64,000 nucleotides of DNA from Rhynochetos jubatus (GCA_027574665.1 CM050648.1:67349363-67413362), one strand, 5' to 3'; counted from the stretch's first letter, positions 24,431 to 36,461 are shown. Notes: generated by a model from the sequence alone, not told the origin. Numbers and translations: made by a program.

Positions 24431-27400
24431 AACATGTCCCATGGCACAATACTGTCTTTTAGGAAAAGAATCCCTAGCAAGGACCATTCCATGAATCATG
24501 TCTGAACTATATGAATATAATTTGTCAAACTGCATTCTCAGAGGCTTTTCTGTCATTTCCATGCTGAGAAAATGAGTGTATAACTTTAGCCATGCTGCGT
24601 TTACTTTGGGACTCCTCTAGTGAGACCCAGCTCTAGGTTAAGATTCCTAAATGCTGGAAGAAAAATCCACAAGAAGGTGTCTAGATGTGCTGCAGGTGTC
24701 TGAAGCTCCTACCCTAGTGTACCCATGTCCAGCCAGCACGGCCAGTGCAGCTCACAGACGCAATTCAGCTCACCCTAAGGAATCACTGTCTCTTCCTACT
24801 TAGTAGAGTATATTAAAAAATTAAATCCTGACATATCTGGAGATAACGAGGCATTTCTGAAATCCACTGAAAAATTACAGGGAAGACTTGGAACTGTTTT
24901 AATATCATCTTATGGATAAGCTCACAGGAGCAAGAACTTCCCAGCTCACTCACAATCTTGCTGAATCTATCTCTTGATTTGACAAAAGTTTCAGTGTAGC
25001 TCTATGGTAAGCACAAGACCATCAATAAATACACTTGGGATTTTAGTGGTTGAGAGTACATCCATAAAAGTGGTTACAACCAAGAGTTGAGAAATGACAT
25101 GTCAGCCAACTTTAATAATGCATTGCTCTTGACCTACTTTGCTTATCAGTTACTTGGTAGCAAGGCAAAATACTAGTGTGTTAGGGGATGTTGATTTTAA
25201 TTTTCATTAGAAAATAAAATGAACAAATCTAAGATAATGTTAATGAAGTCACTAGCAAGTTTAGTACCTGAATGTCAGCATCACTCCAGAGCTAAGGACC
25301 TATTCATATTTTCCCTTTGCTGAGACTTGAGGAACAGCAAGACAGGTGAGGAACAGCTCCAGTTTGGAGAATCACTCAAGGTGTCTGATGATCCAGTTGC
25401 TTTTTCAGTCTTTTGATAAACTTTAAAAGATATAATTTTTCACTCGGCATCATTTTTCACTCTTCCCATATGAGACAGTTAAAGCTTGTATATTATGTAT
25501 CTATTATACTGCATTTAATTTAGGCAAAATACCTACGGAAGGAAAATTTGTGAGGTCAGGTGCAAAGTTTATAATCACACTGCACATTAAAGAGCCATTT
25601 CAATAGTCTCCTACTTCTTTAATTTTTATGTATGAGGAATATATCCATAGCAGCCTTATCTTCTTGGGCTTAATACCAGCCTGGAGACTGCACTCCCTGC
25701 TGAAAGCAAAGAGATTTATTTCTCTGATTCCTTACTGAATGTTTATTTCTTCTCTGTACCTCTTAGGTCTTCTTTAACTTGATGATTTTAGATGCCTAGG
25801 CTTCTGCAGCATCAGTCAGGCTTCTCTACCTACTGCAGTTTCTTTGCATCTTTCATCACAAAAATTAGAGACCCGCAACATAAAGTGCTTCAAATATGGC
25901 ATAAAGCCACTATTGCCCCTTATCGAAACAGGAAAACTTACCAGGCCTGATCAAGTTACTTGTTCATTGATAGGCACTGAGAGCTTTAGACCTCTTTTCC
26001 CCATGTTTCTACATGAATCAGCCATTCAAAAATTTGATATGGATTTACTTTCTCACTCTAAACAAAGCTTAGGAATTCAGAAATCACAGTGATTTTAAAT
26101 GAAAACAATGGAGACTGGAACATAATTTCATCAGGCTATGTTATACTTCACATGCTTTCATAAACTGCTGTTCATTATATCATAATGAACACATATCTTT
26201 GTGGTAGAGGCTGCTTTCTAATTATAAAATTAAGCATAGTTTCTAATGTAGCTTTGCCACGGTTCCTGACTTTTGACCATAGAAGTGGACAGCATTTTTG
26301 TGCACCTACAGTGGTAATCAGTGGGTAATATATGCTGAGATTATGATGATTAAAATCATTACATTTAGCCAGCTAAATCATCCCTCTTTTTACTTCCAAT
26401 CATTTTAGAATTACTCAGTCTTGGTTTTGCACAATATCATTAAAACTAAGTCCCATTAAAAGCAAACAAACAAACAAAAAAATCCCACCACATACATAGA
26501 AATCTGTGTCTTATTGACAGGCAACATGATTTGGTTGGTGCCAGATTTGAAGTTGCATTTGGGCAGTTAGGTGCTGAATTGGCCTTTCAAAAGCACCTAA
26601 ATACTAAAACCTAATCAAACAGAAAAAAACAAACTATACAATACTTCTTCCCAGACCCATTCAGTAAATATTCTTTTCTAGCTTGTTGATCACCTAATGT
26701 ACACGGCAGTCCTATAGGCACTTCAAAAGTTGAAAGTATGTATGTACAAGGACAAAAAAAGCAAGCCAAGAATTTTGGAAATAAGGAGTCTCGAGGTGTC
26801 TGCATTCCTCTCCAGGAATACAGGACATCTGCAGAAGCGGGCTGTGAGACAGAGTGTAGGTGACTGAGGAAATACATCATTAAGAGAAAGGATTGCTCTT
26901 CTGCAAACCTCCCTTGGCTCTGTGCTTACCGATGCAAACTCTCCTGGCCTGTCATTTGCAGGAGGATTATATAGATATTCCTGCTTTGAATCATGCTACT
27001 GAAAGATGTTTGACCTCCTTCTGTGTAAAAGTTGATGGATCATTTTTAATAAATCTGTTTCCAACTGGACTACACAATAAAGGTGTGAGGAAAAGAAAGC
27101 TGGGGGTAAGTAGAGAGGGCACTACAGCATATGGAAAGTTTGTATAAAACTTATGATGTTAACATGACTTCTTTCACCTAAGGAGAACCTATAAACTTAC
27201 CTATTTTCTCAGCCTACAAATTCCTTAGTATTTCCCTGGGGATGGCTGAATGGTTCAATTCAAAGGATTTTTTTAATTCTTGTAACCCTAATCTTCATCA
27301 TTATTTCTAATTCCTCAGTACGAAACCAGAAATATTGATGATCTAATACGTTTTACAGAGCAGCACACAACCTTCTTTATGGCACTTACATCATTATGTA

Positions 27401-28450
27401 ATATGTTATAAAGCAACTTGCATGTTGTAAAACTCATTAAAAAGATATATTTTTTTCTCTTAGCTTAAGTTCACGATGGCCAAAATTGAGGTGGAAAGCT
27501 ATTAAAGTTCCAGAAATCCTAGCAGTACACGTTCCTTTCAAATGTTCTTTTCTGCCCTCTTACTTGGTGTTTTCTGTCACATTTTCAGTATTTCTGATGT
27601 GGGTCTATTGAGAGGTAATTTCTCAGCACGGCAGCTGAAGTAAGACTCCTACGGGATTAGTAACCCAACCTTATAAATCGTTACCTGGTTTCTGTCATTT
27701 ACCCTGATTTGCTCAGGACAGTTGCTAACTGAATGAAAGTGGCGTAAGCCAAAGTGAAAGAAGAATGATACTGAAATATAATATAAAAATATAAATTTAA
27801 CCGCTTTCATAAATGACGGGGTAGATTTTAACACCTGTCAGAGGTTTATCACCAGTGAGGTACAAGCAACTTTGTCTGGGAAAGCCACAGAAAAGGATCG
27901 TATGCTGTGCGTTTTTAAAATTAATTGAGTGGTTTTTAGCCTCTTGCTGTTTTTCAGCACTTCTCAGGTTCCTCTGTTTGCTACTCTCTCGCATACTGCA
28001 TAGGCACATCTTGTGCTGACTTTGTGGGATTTTTTGGCTGCAAAAGTAGACAATTACCAGGAACATGCTTACTGCTCTAGTGGTTGGGAAAATTAGGGAC
28101 TGTCATTACATTGAATTATCAGCAGGAATACAGTTCAGTTCTGTTCCCATTGAAATTGGTTGATTTCAGAAGAGCTGTGTTTCAGACTTTGATTGTAATT
28201 TGTTCTGCTGAAAATGGCCACCCCGCCAACAGCATCCTACTTCACTTGTAATTTAAGAACCAGCATAGCCTGTCAAAGCTAGCAGCAAGGAGGCGAATCC
28301 TGCTTCTGCAAAGGTAGAGCAGAAGTCACTTAGCTGAGAGTAGCAGCCCCCTGCTCTCTGTGGTGGTCAGCCTGAATTGTGATACAAACTTGCTCATACA
28401 GGCAATGACAAATCATTATTGCTGAGTCTTCCATTTAATTTGGAGGTAAC
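24431..28450. other. Non-coding DNA, no gene seen
   Basis: AT-rich DNA with short ORFs of no recognised identity. The stretch 26320-26410 (ATTATGATGATTAAAATCATTAC and nearby CAGCTAAATCAT) looks like regulatory texture. A (CAAA)n run lies at 26464-26480. Near 28141, TTCCCATTGAAATTGG resembles a word common in old amniote repeats. Confidence 0.5.
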
Positions 28451-28452
28451 CA

Positions 28453-28490
28453 AAAGCTAAAACACAAGCTGAAAGTTAAAACACAAGCTG
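28453..28490. repeat. 19-bp tandem duplication, two copies
   Basis: AAAGCTAAAACACAAGCTG (28453-28471) is followed at once by AAAGTTAAAACACAAGCTG (28472-28490), with one mismatch. It is a recent small tandem duplication with no evident function. Confidence 0.9.
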
Positions 28491-30239
28491 TGTTGCATTA
28501 TTAATTTAAATGCCATTTCACTGATTTTTTTAATCAGGTTACTGAAGAGACCTTGTCTTCATCTGGGCATGTAAAGACCTGATCACTATGTGAACGTTAC
28601 CCTAAGTCCCTATAACCTTTGTATAGGCAGTGAAACTGCGGTAAGTCTTTTCACTTTCCCAAGCTTTTGCTGCTAAGATTAATTTGTTACTCTCAGTCAC
28701 AAAAAACATAAACTCCAGGTATTCACAGAAAAGGAAAAGCCTAGCTATAAAGCAGGCCTTTATGTAGGATTCCCCTTGCTGGACAGGGAGGTAAATGATT
28801 AAACATATTGCAGCATATTCAGAACAGGAGTGTTGTTTCTGCTTTCCGAGAAACATTGCTGCTGATTAAAAGCAATGCACCTGCTTGGAGAGCTAAATAG
28901 ATCCAATAAAATAACAGGCCATACCCTCTCAGTGCTAATTAAGGTGTTAATTAAGAAATGTTATCTTGAGGAGGCCTGCTTGAGGGAGGGAATCCTTCAT
29001 ACATTTTTGTGTACCAGTAAGGCAAGGATAAAAGATGGTGTCTCCTGAATTTTTTAAGGAAAAGACTGATGGTGTATATATTGTTTTAACTAAACCCTCA
29101 GTATATACAGCCATTTAGCTGCAGAAAAAACTCCAGCTATTGTTATGTGAAGTCCAGTCTTTGTAAGGAGAAGTTGGAGTAGGTTGATGGTTTCTGCTTA
29201 CTATTTGGTTTGTATCAGTCAATAGCACTCAAACCCAATTTTGGGAGTGTAGTGGATCTCACCTACAATTGTCTCACCAGGAGATGTGTTCTGGGGGTCC
29301 TCAGTCTCCCTACATTACCACGGAGCAAAAAACCACTCCACTGCAGAAGACAAGTGAATGTGCCGGAGACGATTTCTGTTTCCTTTCATGTTCTATAAAA
29401 CCAGACTTCTTGTAGACAAATAGGAAACCCATGGATTTGAGAAGACAGGAGTAATGATTTGTTCTGAGCTTGCAAAAGACATACTAATTTTGTTAATTGG
29501 CTGTATAAAATTAGGATGCTGGTCTGAATTGTATCCCCATATTGAAAGGGATATACATATAATGAAAAGGGTAGAAAGACTTTACTGCTCAGATATGGGA
29601 TGGGGAGTGGCCAAAACAAACTGGAAGACCACACTAAACACCTGTCATCTAACTAACTTCCCTAGAAAATGGCAGCTGGCCCTCACACTGAACTTTCCAA
29701 AGGTCTTCCCTTTGACTCCTTCACTTTAATGCCACCTCTGTAAAATACTATTTTAATCCATGTCAGTCTCTTGTAACTTGATTGCAGCTAACGGCAATAC
29801 AACTCTGACTACAAAATGGTCCAAAAATAGTTTTTACATAGATGTAATGGCTTTAGGATGCCTGCAAAGAGGCTGCTAAATTGGAGTTAAAATCGGTGAG
29901 TCCGTGCAGCTCCCTAGTTAGAATTAGTGCCTATTATGAACCTCTTTTTTACCCATCGCTTTACAGGAAGTTTAGCCTGAAAGTCTGAGTTTCTTTGCAA
30001 ATACGCCAACGGCTGTAGACGGCATACCCCTTGCCTTCATGTTAGGTGTACTGGGAGGACAGGAGTTGCTTTTACCAGCTTCTCTGTCCTTCGTGTGACC
30101 ATTGCTGCGCTGCGGTGCCTGTTTAAGGATCAGCTCTCCCCCAGCCTGTATTTTTTCCACACAGGCCCTGGGTTGGGCTGACCATTCTTTTTGATACTGG
30201 CTTCAGAAGCTGGGCATTTTTTGTCGTTGTGGGTTTTAA
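28491..30239. other. Non-coding DNA upstream of the CpG island
   Basis: No gene was recognised. The segment 28920-28960 has two close TAATTAAG words (GCTAATTAAGGTGTTAATTAAG), a repeated homeodomain-type core. A good 5' splice-site hexamer GTGAGT lies at 29896-29901 in AATCGGTGAGTCC. With the CpG island about 350 bp downstream it is not clear that it is used. Confidence 0.4.
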
Positions 30240-30960
30240 TTATTTAATTAATCTACGAACGGCCGCCTCCTATTTATTGCCTGGCTCCTGTCAGCGCAGG
30301 GTTAGGCGCGAGCGGCCCAGCGAAGGGCCGGCGGCCCGGCCGTGGGAACCGTGCGGCGCTGCCCCGTGAGGCTACCCGGCTCCCGGCGCGCCCAGGCCGC
30401 GGTGCCGCCGCCTCCTTAGCCCCGCGGCCCCGGCGGGTGGCCCTCGGGGAAACACGCGGGAGTAGTTTTTCCTCCCTGCCCTCCTCTTCATGGAGAATAC
30501 TCCTCTATCAGGCAATTAATTTAGAACAAGAGTATAAGCTCGTAATACTTGATCCGGCTGACAGGAATCATCTGAGGAAATGCCATGAAAGGGTGGTTTG
30601 GGGTTTTTTTCCTCTTTGTATGGCCGTTGGGATGTTATTTTTTCCCTCCCCCTCCTCTCCTTCCCGGTGAACTGCGGGCAGTTGGGCTGTAGGGGGTGCA
30701 AGAGCTCCGCTGAAGGCCGCAGGTTCGCCGGGCTCCGCCGGCCAGGCCCCGCGTTGAAGAGGCCTTTACCGCCACCGCCGAGCCCAGCGTCTCCCCGGCC
30801 CCGGCCCCGTAAGAGGGGATCAGAGCAGCACGGGTTGTGACAGTGGAAGCTGCAGCCCGAAACCCGGAGCTGTAAGAGAGATCTCGGAAAAAGGAACGAG
30901 CTTGTAGTCATCCTGTGAGTTCTCCCCCCTACGAGTACGGCGCGCCAGATCGGCAGGGTC
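30240..30960. promoter_or_regulatory. CpG island, candidate promoter
   Basis: This is the only strongly GC- and CpG-rich segment in the window. I count about 11 CpGs in 30301-30360 and 9 in 30361-30420. There are two GC-rich parts, 30255-30480 and 30660-30960, with an AT-richer, non-repetitive bridge between them. In birds such islands usually mark promoters, often of developmental or housekeeping genes, and can fire in both directions. A possible donor GTGAGT lies at 30915-30920 on the plus strand. No ORF that resembles a protein starts here; the 161-codon minus-strand ORF (30516-31001) is proline-, arginine- and glycine-rich in the island part and is probably compositional. It may be the first exon of a non-coding RNA or the 5' end of a gene extending beyond view. 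Confidence 0.7.
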
Positions 30961-33496
30961 GATGGCAGGAAAGGGGTGTCTGCCCTGGACAGCAATGCCA
31001 AACTAGTTTCTTCCCCAAGAAAATGTCATCAAGGAGCAAATGCAGTGTGTTACCCATACAGAAAAAACCAAACCAGCCAACCAAAACATATCTTAAGAAT
31101 AAGGAAGTGCCGTTGATGAGGCTTTGCTTTCTAATTATAATGTCAGCTAGTATTTGCTCTTATCTGGGGAATCCTATGAATGATGTGTCCTCCCTTCCCC
31201 TCTCCTCCCCCGCCTTTGTGGTGTGTATTATCATTACCATTCACTGATTTTCAAACAGTAGTACATTTCACTTTTGAACTCTGTGTTTCAGTATGCCACT
31301 TAAGAGACCGCCCTGCTTAAGTGACTGTCACTCAAATTAGTCCTATTGTTTTGTGATATATAAGTCGTCTTCTATACTGCCTTGATTAGCGAGTTCAGTG
31401 GCAGTGACAAACATGCATTGTTTGTTGTTAGAGAGGGGAGTCTCACACGGGAAAACACATGTACATCCAGTCGGGACACATGCATTTCCCACCAGAGTGA
31501 GTAGGAGAGTTTTAGCAAGCTGGTATTTATTGCTTGTTCTTGCATGTATGTTTTGTGTGTTGGGTATCACAGCTTGACAACAGGAAATAAGGTATTGAAG
31601 GAATCTTCAGGCACCTAAAGATGTGACTCTCAAAGGATTAACAGAGTTCCTCTGCAGTTACACTATGAACTGATTATTTATAGCTGTGCATTTTGCAACA
31701 CCGAAATTAGGGTTAAGCCTGAAAATAACAGGTACAAAAGGAAGGATCCAAATCTGTGCAGCCTGTGTTGGCAACATTTAGAGGGAACTAGAGCCAACGG
31801 AAGCTGTGTGAGGCAATTGAAAAAATCATTTTGTTCCCACAGAAGTGCAAAAGCATCAGGGGAGAAAATTAATTCAATACTTGTATTTGACGATATGATA
31901 TCAAATATTTAGGAAGAATGTTAAGAAACATATTATGTAAGGAAGACCACCAATGAAACATACTTAATAAAACTGATACTCTTATGAAGGATTGCTAATT
32001 TTCTTAAATATTTTCAGTCTAAAAAAGATTATTTGCACTGTGTTAACTTTAATATTTGCTGTGCTATAAAGTGTAATTTCTTCTCTGATGTAAGTGAATT
32101 TCATAATTTGAATCAATCTACTCTACCTGCATAGAAAAAAACACAGCCAATTTCTCCTCACTGTTATTAGTAAATTTATTCCAGAACTAAATTACAAATT
32201 CAGAAAACCTGCTAGAAATCAGTGTTCTGTAGGTAGACAACGCCTGAAGAGTCATCTCTGCAGATCTGTACAGCCTTCAGTTTTCCGAAAATTCCTGTTG
32301 AAGATTGAATTCCAAAGAATAAAACAGTTTTTCTACCAAAACAAGGGAGTTCTTATTGTGACATTATAAAAGGTCCAAGAAACTTTTGCATTAATTGTTC
32401 TGTTATTTTTCCCACTGAAAATGGAATTGTACAAAACTGATCTGACCAAAACCCCAGTTTATAATCCAAATAAATTTCCCTCTGTCCTTCAACACATTTT
32501 TTCTCTTATTTTGCTTTTTCAGAAACTTTCCGTGTTCTCTTCTTATAAATACTCACAAAAAACCCCATGCATTTTAATCTAGCATATTTTTGTACACTAC
32601 AAAACAAATTTTAAAGGTGTTTTCTGTGGTCATTTATATAAAGAACAGATATCAAATCAGTCAAAAAAAAAAAAAAGAAAAGCAAAAATATTGCTACATA
32701 TTCCATTTCTTTGTGTTTTCAAAACTAAGAAACATCACTGGAATTTCAATTTTTTTTCTTGATTATGAGTCCATTACAGAAAATATCTTCCATTCCTAGG
32801 GTAAATAAGTAACTAGATCCATTTATAGGCATGAGCATAAGGCAAAACATGAAAAAGAGAACGGAGTTCTCAGTCTGTCTAAGTCCACAGGACTGCTACA
32901 GTCTGAATTAGGGCTTTTACATGAACATGTTACCTGTGACAGTTATATGGGACATGCTGCATTAGCATATATAGCTATAGTCTCGATTTGCTCAAGGTTC
33001 TGTTTCCTTACTGGTTTTGCATGCTGCTTTCAAATGAATTGGGGGGATTTTTTTATTACATCACGGAATTTCATCCGTTATTTTTTCCTGGAAGTTAGAA
33101 TTGTTCCCCATCTGCATAATTTCATTTATAATTTTTCAGCAGAAGCTGCCATAAAGAACATTCTGATCTTATTTATTAAAAGCAGTTGCCTCTTGTGATA
33201 AAACTACTTTTTGACAAGGTGACACAGGCTTTTCTCTAGGAACTACTCACATTAACAGTGACATTGGTTTCAAAGAATGAAATTGTTCAGAATGAATGAT
33301 GAACTTATTAATGATTTGCTAGATGAAAACATACCAAAACAGCTTTTTTTCAAACTCGCAACTTTTCTTCTGTTTTAAGTTTCTTTTGCTAAGCATTGCG
33401 CTTGTGAGCAGAAAGCATTAGGAGGACTTTTCATCTTGATTAAAGATTGACGTGCATAACTCTTCGTGCACCGAAATGGAAATATGCCCCTTAGAG
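30961..33496. other. Non-coding DNA downstream of the CpG island
   Basis: Short ORFs only, none recognised. An A-rich tract occurs near 32663-32676. If the island drives a transcript on the plus strand, its first intron would lie here. Confidence 0.45.
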
Positions 33497-33889
33497 CAAT
33501 GGCACTCGACCTTTAACAACCGAAGAGCCATTTAAAATCACAAAGAGGCACACAAGTCAAAAATACAAAAATGTGTGTGACAATTTTATTAAAAAATATG
33601 AATGAAAGCATTCATCAAAAACAGTTAAAAAAATCCAAAGGCACTCTGCAATTTGTGTCTTAGGGCAGAGTAATTGACTGGGGAGGTTGTATGTTTTTAC
33701 AAGAAGGAAAAAAGAAACTTTACACACGTAAATGGAAGGAAATGGTGAAAGCTATCATCCAACAAGTTTGCAGAATAGCTGAAAAGAAACAGAACTGAGC
33801 CAGCATGTCACACGATTTCTCACTCAGACCCATGATAAAAGCTCTATACAGGCCTCTGAAGAATGAATTCCATAGGTTGAGTACCACTG
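33497..33889. mobile_element. Non-autonomous hAT-type DNA transposon remnant
   Basis: The left end reads CAATGGCACTCGACC. The reverse complement of the right end reads CAGTGGTACTCAACC. They differ at three of 15 positions, and both match the hAT/Charlie-type terminal inverted repeat CAGTGGTTCTCAACC. The next bases, CGAAGAGCCATTTAAAATCACAAAGAGGCACAC, are also typical of such elements. The element is 393 bp, with no transposase frame, so it is non-autonomous. The 8-bp flanks CCTTAGAG and CCATTAAA agree at only about half the positions, consistent with an old, decayed target-site duplication. Confidence 0.75.
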
Positions 33890-34980
33890 CCATTAAATAC
33901 TGTAGGTAGTGAGGTTGTTTTCATTTTCCTTTACTGTTCCTTTTGAAGTTATTCAGTGTGTGAATATCAAGTAACATTTCTAATGCCGTGTTGATAGATT
34001 CTGCTTTTAACAGAGTATTTTGCAACTAGGACAGCCTTTCCGTACCTGAATGCCGATTTGGCTGTCAGGAAAGGCAAAAACTCCCTTCTCTGATTATATT
34101 CAGTTATCTAACCTGAAAATCCCTGCTGCATATTCTGCATTTGTTCTGTACAATAAACTCCCGATTGATTTCCAGAGCAAATCTGCGCAAAGGCTGAGTC
34201 AAGAATTGCAATAGGAATGCACAGAGGAAAGGAAATTCTTCCTATGTGTGGTGGTGGTGCTGCTGCTGCAGGCTGCTTCACTAGGATGTGAGTTCTGAAG
34301 CACAGAGCCAAATTCAGCCTTGTGCTATCTCCTTTCAGACCTCTTTGAACTTGATGAGGCAATGGAGGGTAAGGAATTTGGTTTTTACTTATTATGAAGC
34401 CATTTAGTGCAAGATGTATGGCAAGAAAGTGCCAGCTATGAAATGTAAATGCAGGAAAATGGCATGACTCTGTTTAACTCCTTGTTACTTTACAATGCTC
34501 TGGACAAAAATTGGAGCTGACACTTCTCTTTGATCTGGTTTACCCATCTCGCTCTGCTGCTATCAGCAGTGTGTGACAGCAGCAGACATCAGCTAGGAAA
34601 GAGAGAATAGGGAGGAAAGAAATGTAATCCTCCACATGGCCTTCATGGGAGAATGGTGAATTAGAGCCAGGCGCTACACCTTTTAGGTGGACTTAGAAAA
34701 CAATGCCTTTCTCCCAGCAAGTGTATGCACCTACTAGGGTATTGGGAAATGCAGTCAAATGGACTCATTTATTTGCAAAATTAATAAATAAAGACAAAAA
34801 GGCAGAAGGCAAAATTGAAAAAGTGGAATACACCTGAATCCATGCTGAAAATGTGATGGTTTTGTTTCATTCTGCTTAGATTACATAATACAAACCAGGA
34901 TGTGCACCTTGTCCATGCGTATGTCTTTCTGGCTTTTGAATTTTGCTGTGTTTTTCGTCTCTGTATCAGAGAAGGGGAAC
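33890..34980. other. Non-coding DNA, no gene seen
   Basis: Contains a short GGTGGTGGTGCTGCTGCTGCAGG trinucleotide patch at about 34250-34272 that produces Ala/Pro codons in an ORF on the minus strand. No recognised exon or repeat. Confidence 0.5.
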
Positions 34981-34984
34981 AAGT

Positions 34985-35025
34985 ATGATCAGAGGAATGG
35001 AGCAGTTTCCATGTGAGTAAAGGCA
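34985..35025 (+). repeat. Small out-of-order CR1 piece
   Basis: ATGATCAGAGGAATGGAGCA followed by GTTTCCATGTGAGTAAAGGC resembles the CR1 segment near its 3' part that reads roughly 'atgatcagagggatggagcacctctcctatgaggaaaggc'. It lies upstream of a longer CR1 copy whose own order begins much earlier in the element, so it would be out of sequence. It may be a fragment of another copy or a local rearrangement. The match is short. Confidence 0.4.
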
Positions 35026-35035
35026 CTATTAAAAT

Positions 35036-36461
35036 GCGGTGGATGTAAACAAGTCTATGGGACCCAGTAGGATGCACCCACAAATGCTGAGAGAGCCGTC
35101 TGATGTCACTATGAGGACACTCTTGGTATCTTTGAAAGGTCATGGTGACTGGGGGAGTTTCCTGATGACTTAAAGAAAGTAAATGCCATTCCTATCTTCA
35201 AGAGTCACAAGAAAGAGGATCCAGAGAACTACAGGCCAGTCAGCCTCCCTGATTGTGTGCAATATGACGCAGGAATAATTCGGGAAGGTATTTCTGGACT
35301 TATGAAGGGCAAGAGGTGATTTGGAGTAGTCAGGATGGCTTTAGAAAAGGGAAATCCTGCTTGACCAACCCCAGTCTTGCTGGGGGTGAGCAGACAGCAG
35401 TGGCTGTTATCTTAAGGCTTTCAGTGCTACCACCTGTGACTACCTCACTGACAAAGTGATGAATCACAGAGAAAAGGACAGTCCGTTGTATGGAAAACAG
35501 CCTGAACTGTATCACTGGAAGGGTTGGGGTCACAGGCATGAAGTCCAACTCCAGGGGTTGCTACTAGGGTCAGTACTGTTTACCACTTTCATCAATGACC
35601 AGGATTATGAGTCAGAGTGCACCCTCAGCAGATTTGCAGAAGAGGAGTGGTTGATACACCAGATGGCTGCACTGGCATTAAATGGGATCTTGAGAGGTTG
35701 TTGAAGTGGGCTGACAGGAATCTCCAGACCTGAACAAAGGGAAATGCTAAGCCCTGCCGCTGGGGAGGAAGAAACCCCACGCACCCACTCAAACAGGCTG
35801 GGGCTGACTGACTGAAAAGCAGTTTTGCAGAAAAGGCCCCAGGGCTCCTGGTGGACACCAGGTGGAAAGTGCACCAGTAATCCTTGCAGCAAAGGCAGCC
35901 AGCAGCAACCATGCTGCATTTGAGAGAGCAGGCAGGTTGAGGGCAGTGATGCTTCTCCTCAGCCATGCTGAGAGCACATCTGAAGTGGTATGTCAAGGCC
36001 TGGGCTTCCCAGTTCAGGAGAGACTTGGACATGTAGTAGCAAGGCCAGTGAAAGGCCAGAGAGATGCTGAAGGGATTGTTACCTCTGACATTTGAGGTTG
36101 AGAGAGCTGGGATTGCTTGGGCTAGAGAAGGGATGGCTCAGAGGCAAATATTACCACTGAGTGATAGAAAGCAGTAAAGAAAATGGACCCAGACTCTTGG
36201 TGGTATCCACTGAAAGGTTGAGGGATGATGGGCACAAACTGAAACACAGGAAATTCTAATTAAACATAAGGAAAAAAAGGGTGATTGTTCACTGGAACAG
36301 GTTGCCCAGAGAAGCTCTGGAATCTCCATCCTTAGAGATATTAAAAAATTCTGGTCAGTATCCTGAGCAATGTGTTGTATTTGACCCTGCTTTGAGCAGT
36401 GGGGTTGAACTACGTGATCTCCAGAGGTCCTTTCTGATCTTACTGGTTCTGCGATTCTGTG
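35036..36461 (+). mobile_element. CR1 LINE, 5'-truncated, plus strand
   Basis: A long CR1 copy running from the reverse-transcriptase part of ORF2 to the 3' end. Recognisable steps are GGATGTAAACAAGTCTATGG (35041), AACTACAGGCCAGTCAGCCT (encodes NYRPVSL, 35228), GGAAATCCTGCTTGACC (35350), CAGTACTGTTTACCACTTTC (35572, LFTTFIND), GGCTCCTGGTGGACACCAGG-like words (35845), GAGAGAGCTGGGATTG (36101), AACAGGTTGCCCAGAGAAGC (36297), GGGGTTGAACTACGTGATCT (36401) and a terminal GCGATTCTGTG. The 3' end lacks more than one copy of the usual octamer. The frame is broken by many stops and indels. Confidence 0.85.
35456..35704 (+). pseudogene. CR1 reverse transcriptase fragment with the YADD-type box mutated
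   Basis: This 82-codon open piece contains LLGSVLFTTFINDQD followed by ECTLSRFAEEEW. It corresponds to the CR1 RT region 'GSVLGPVLFNIFINDLD..IECTLSKFADDTKL', which includes the catalytic metal-binding pair. Here the two aspartates of FADD are both glutamate (FAEE), so the fragment could not code an active enzyme even if intact. The methionine start is accidental; the true protein would run through from upstream. Confidence 0.8.

Noticed and set aside
30516-31001. Longest ORF in the window (161 codons, minus strand)
   Set aside because: It lies in the CpG island, where stops are rare because of GC content. It has no recognised domain and a biased Gly/Arg/Pro part, so a real protein is not supported.
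35605-36032. Overlapping minus-strand ORFs of 62-135 codons
   Set aside because: All are antisense to CR1 ORF2 sequence on the plus strand.
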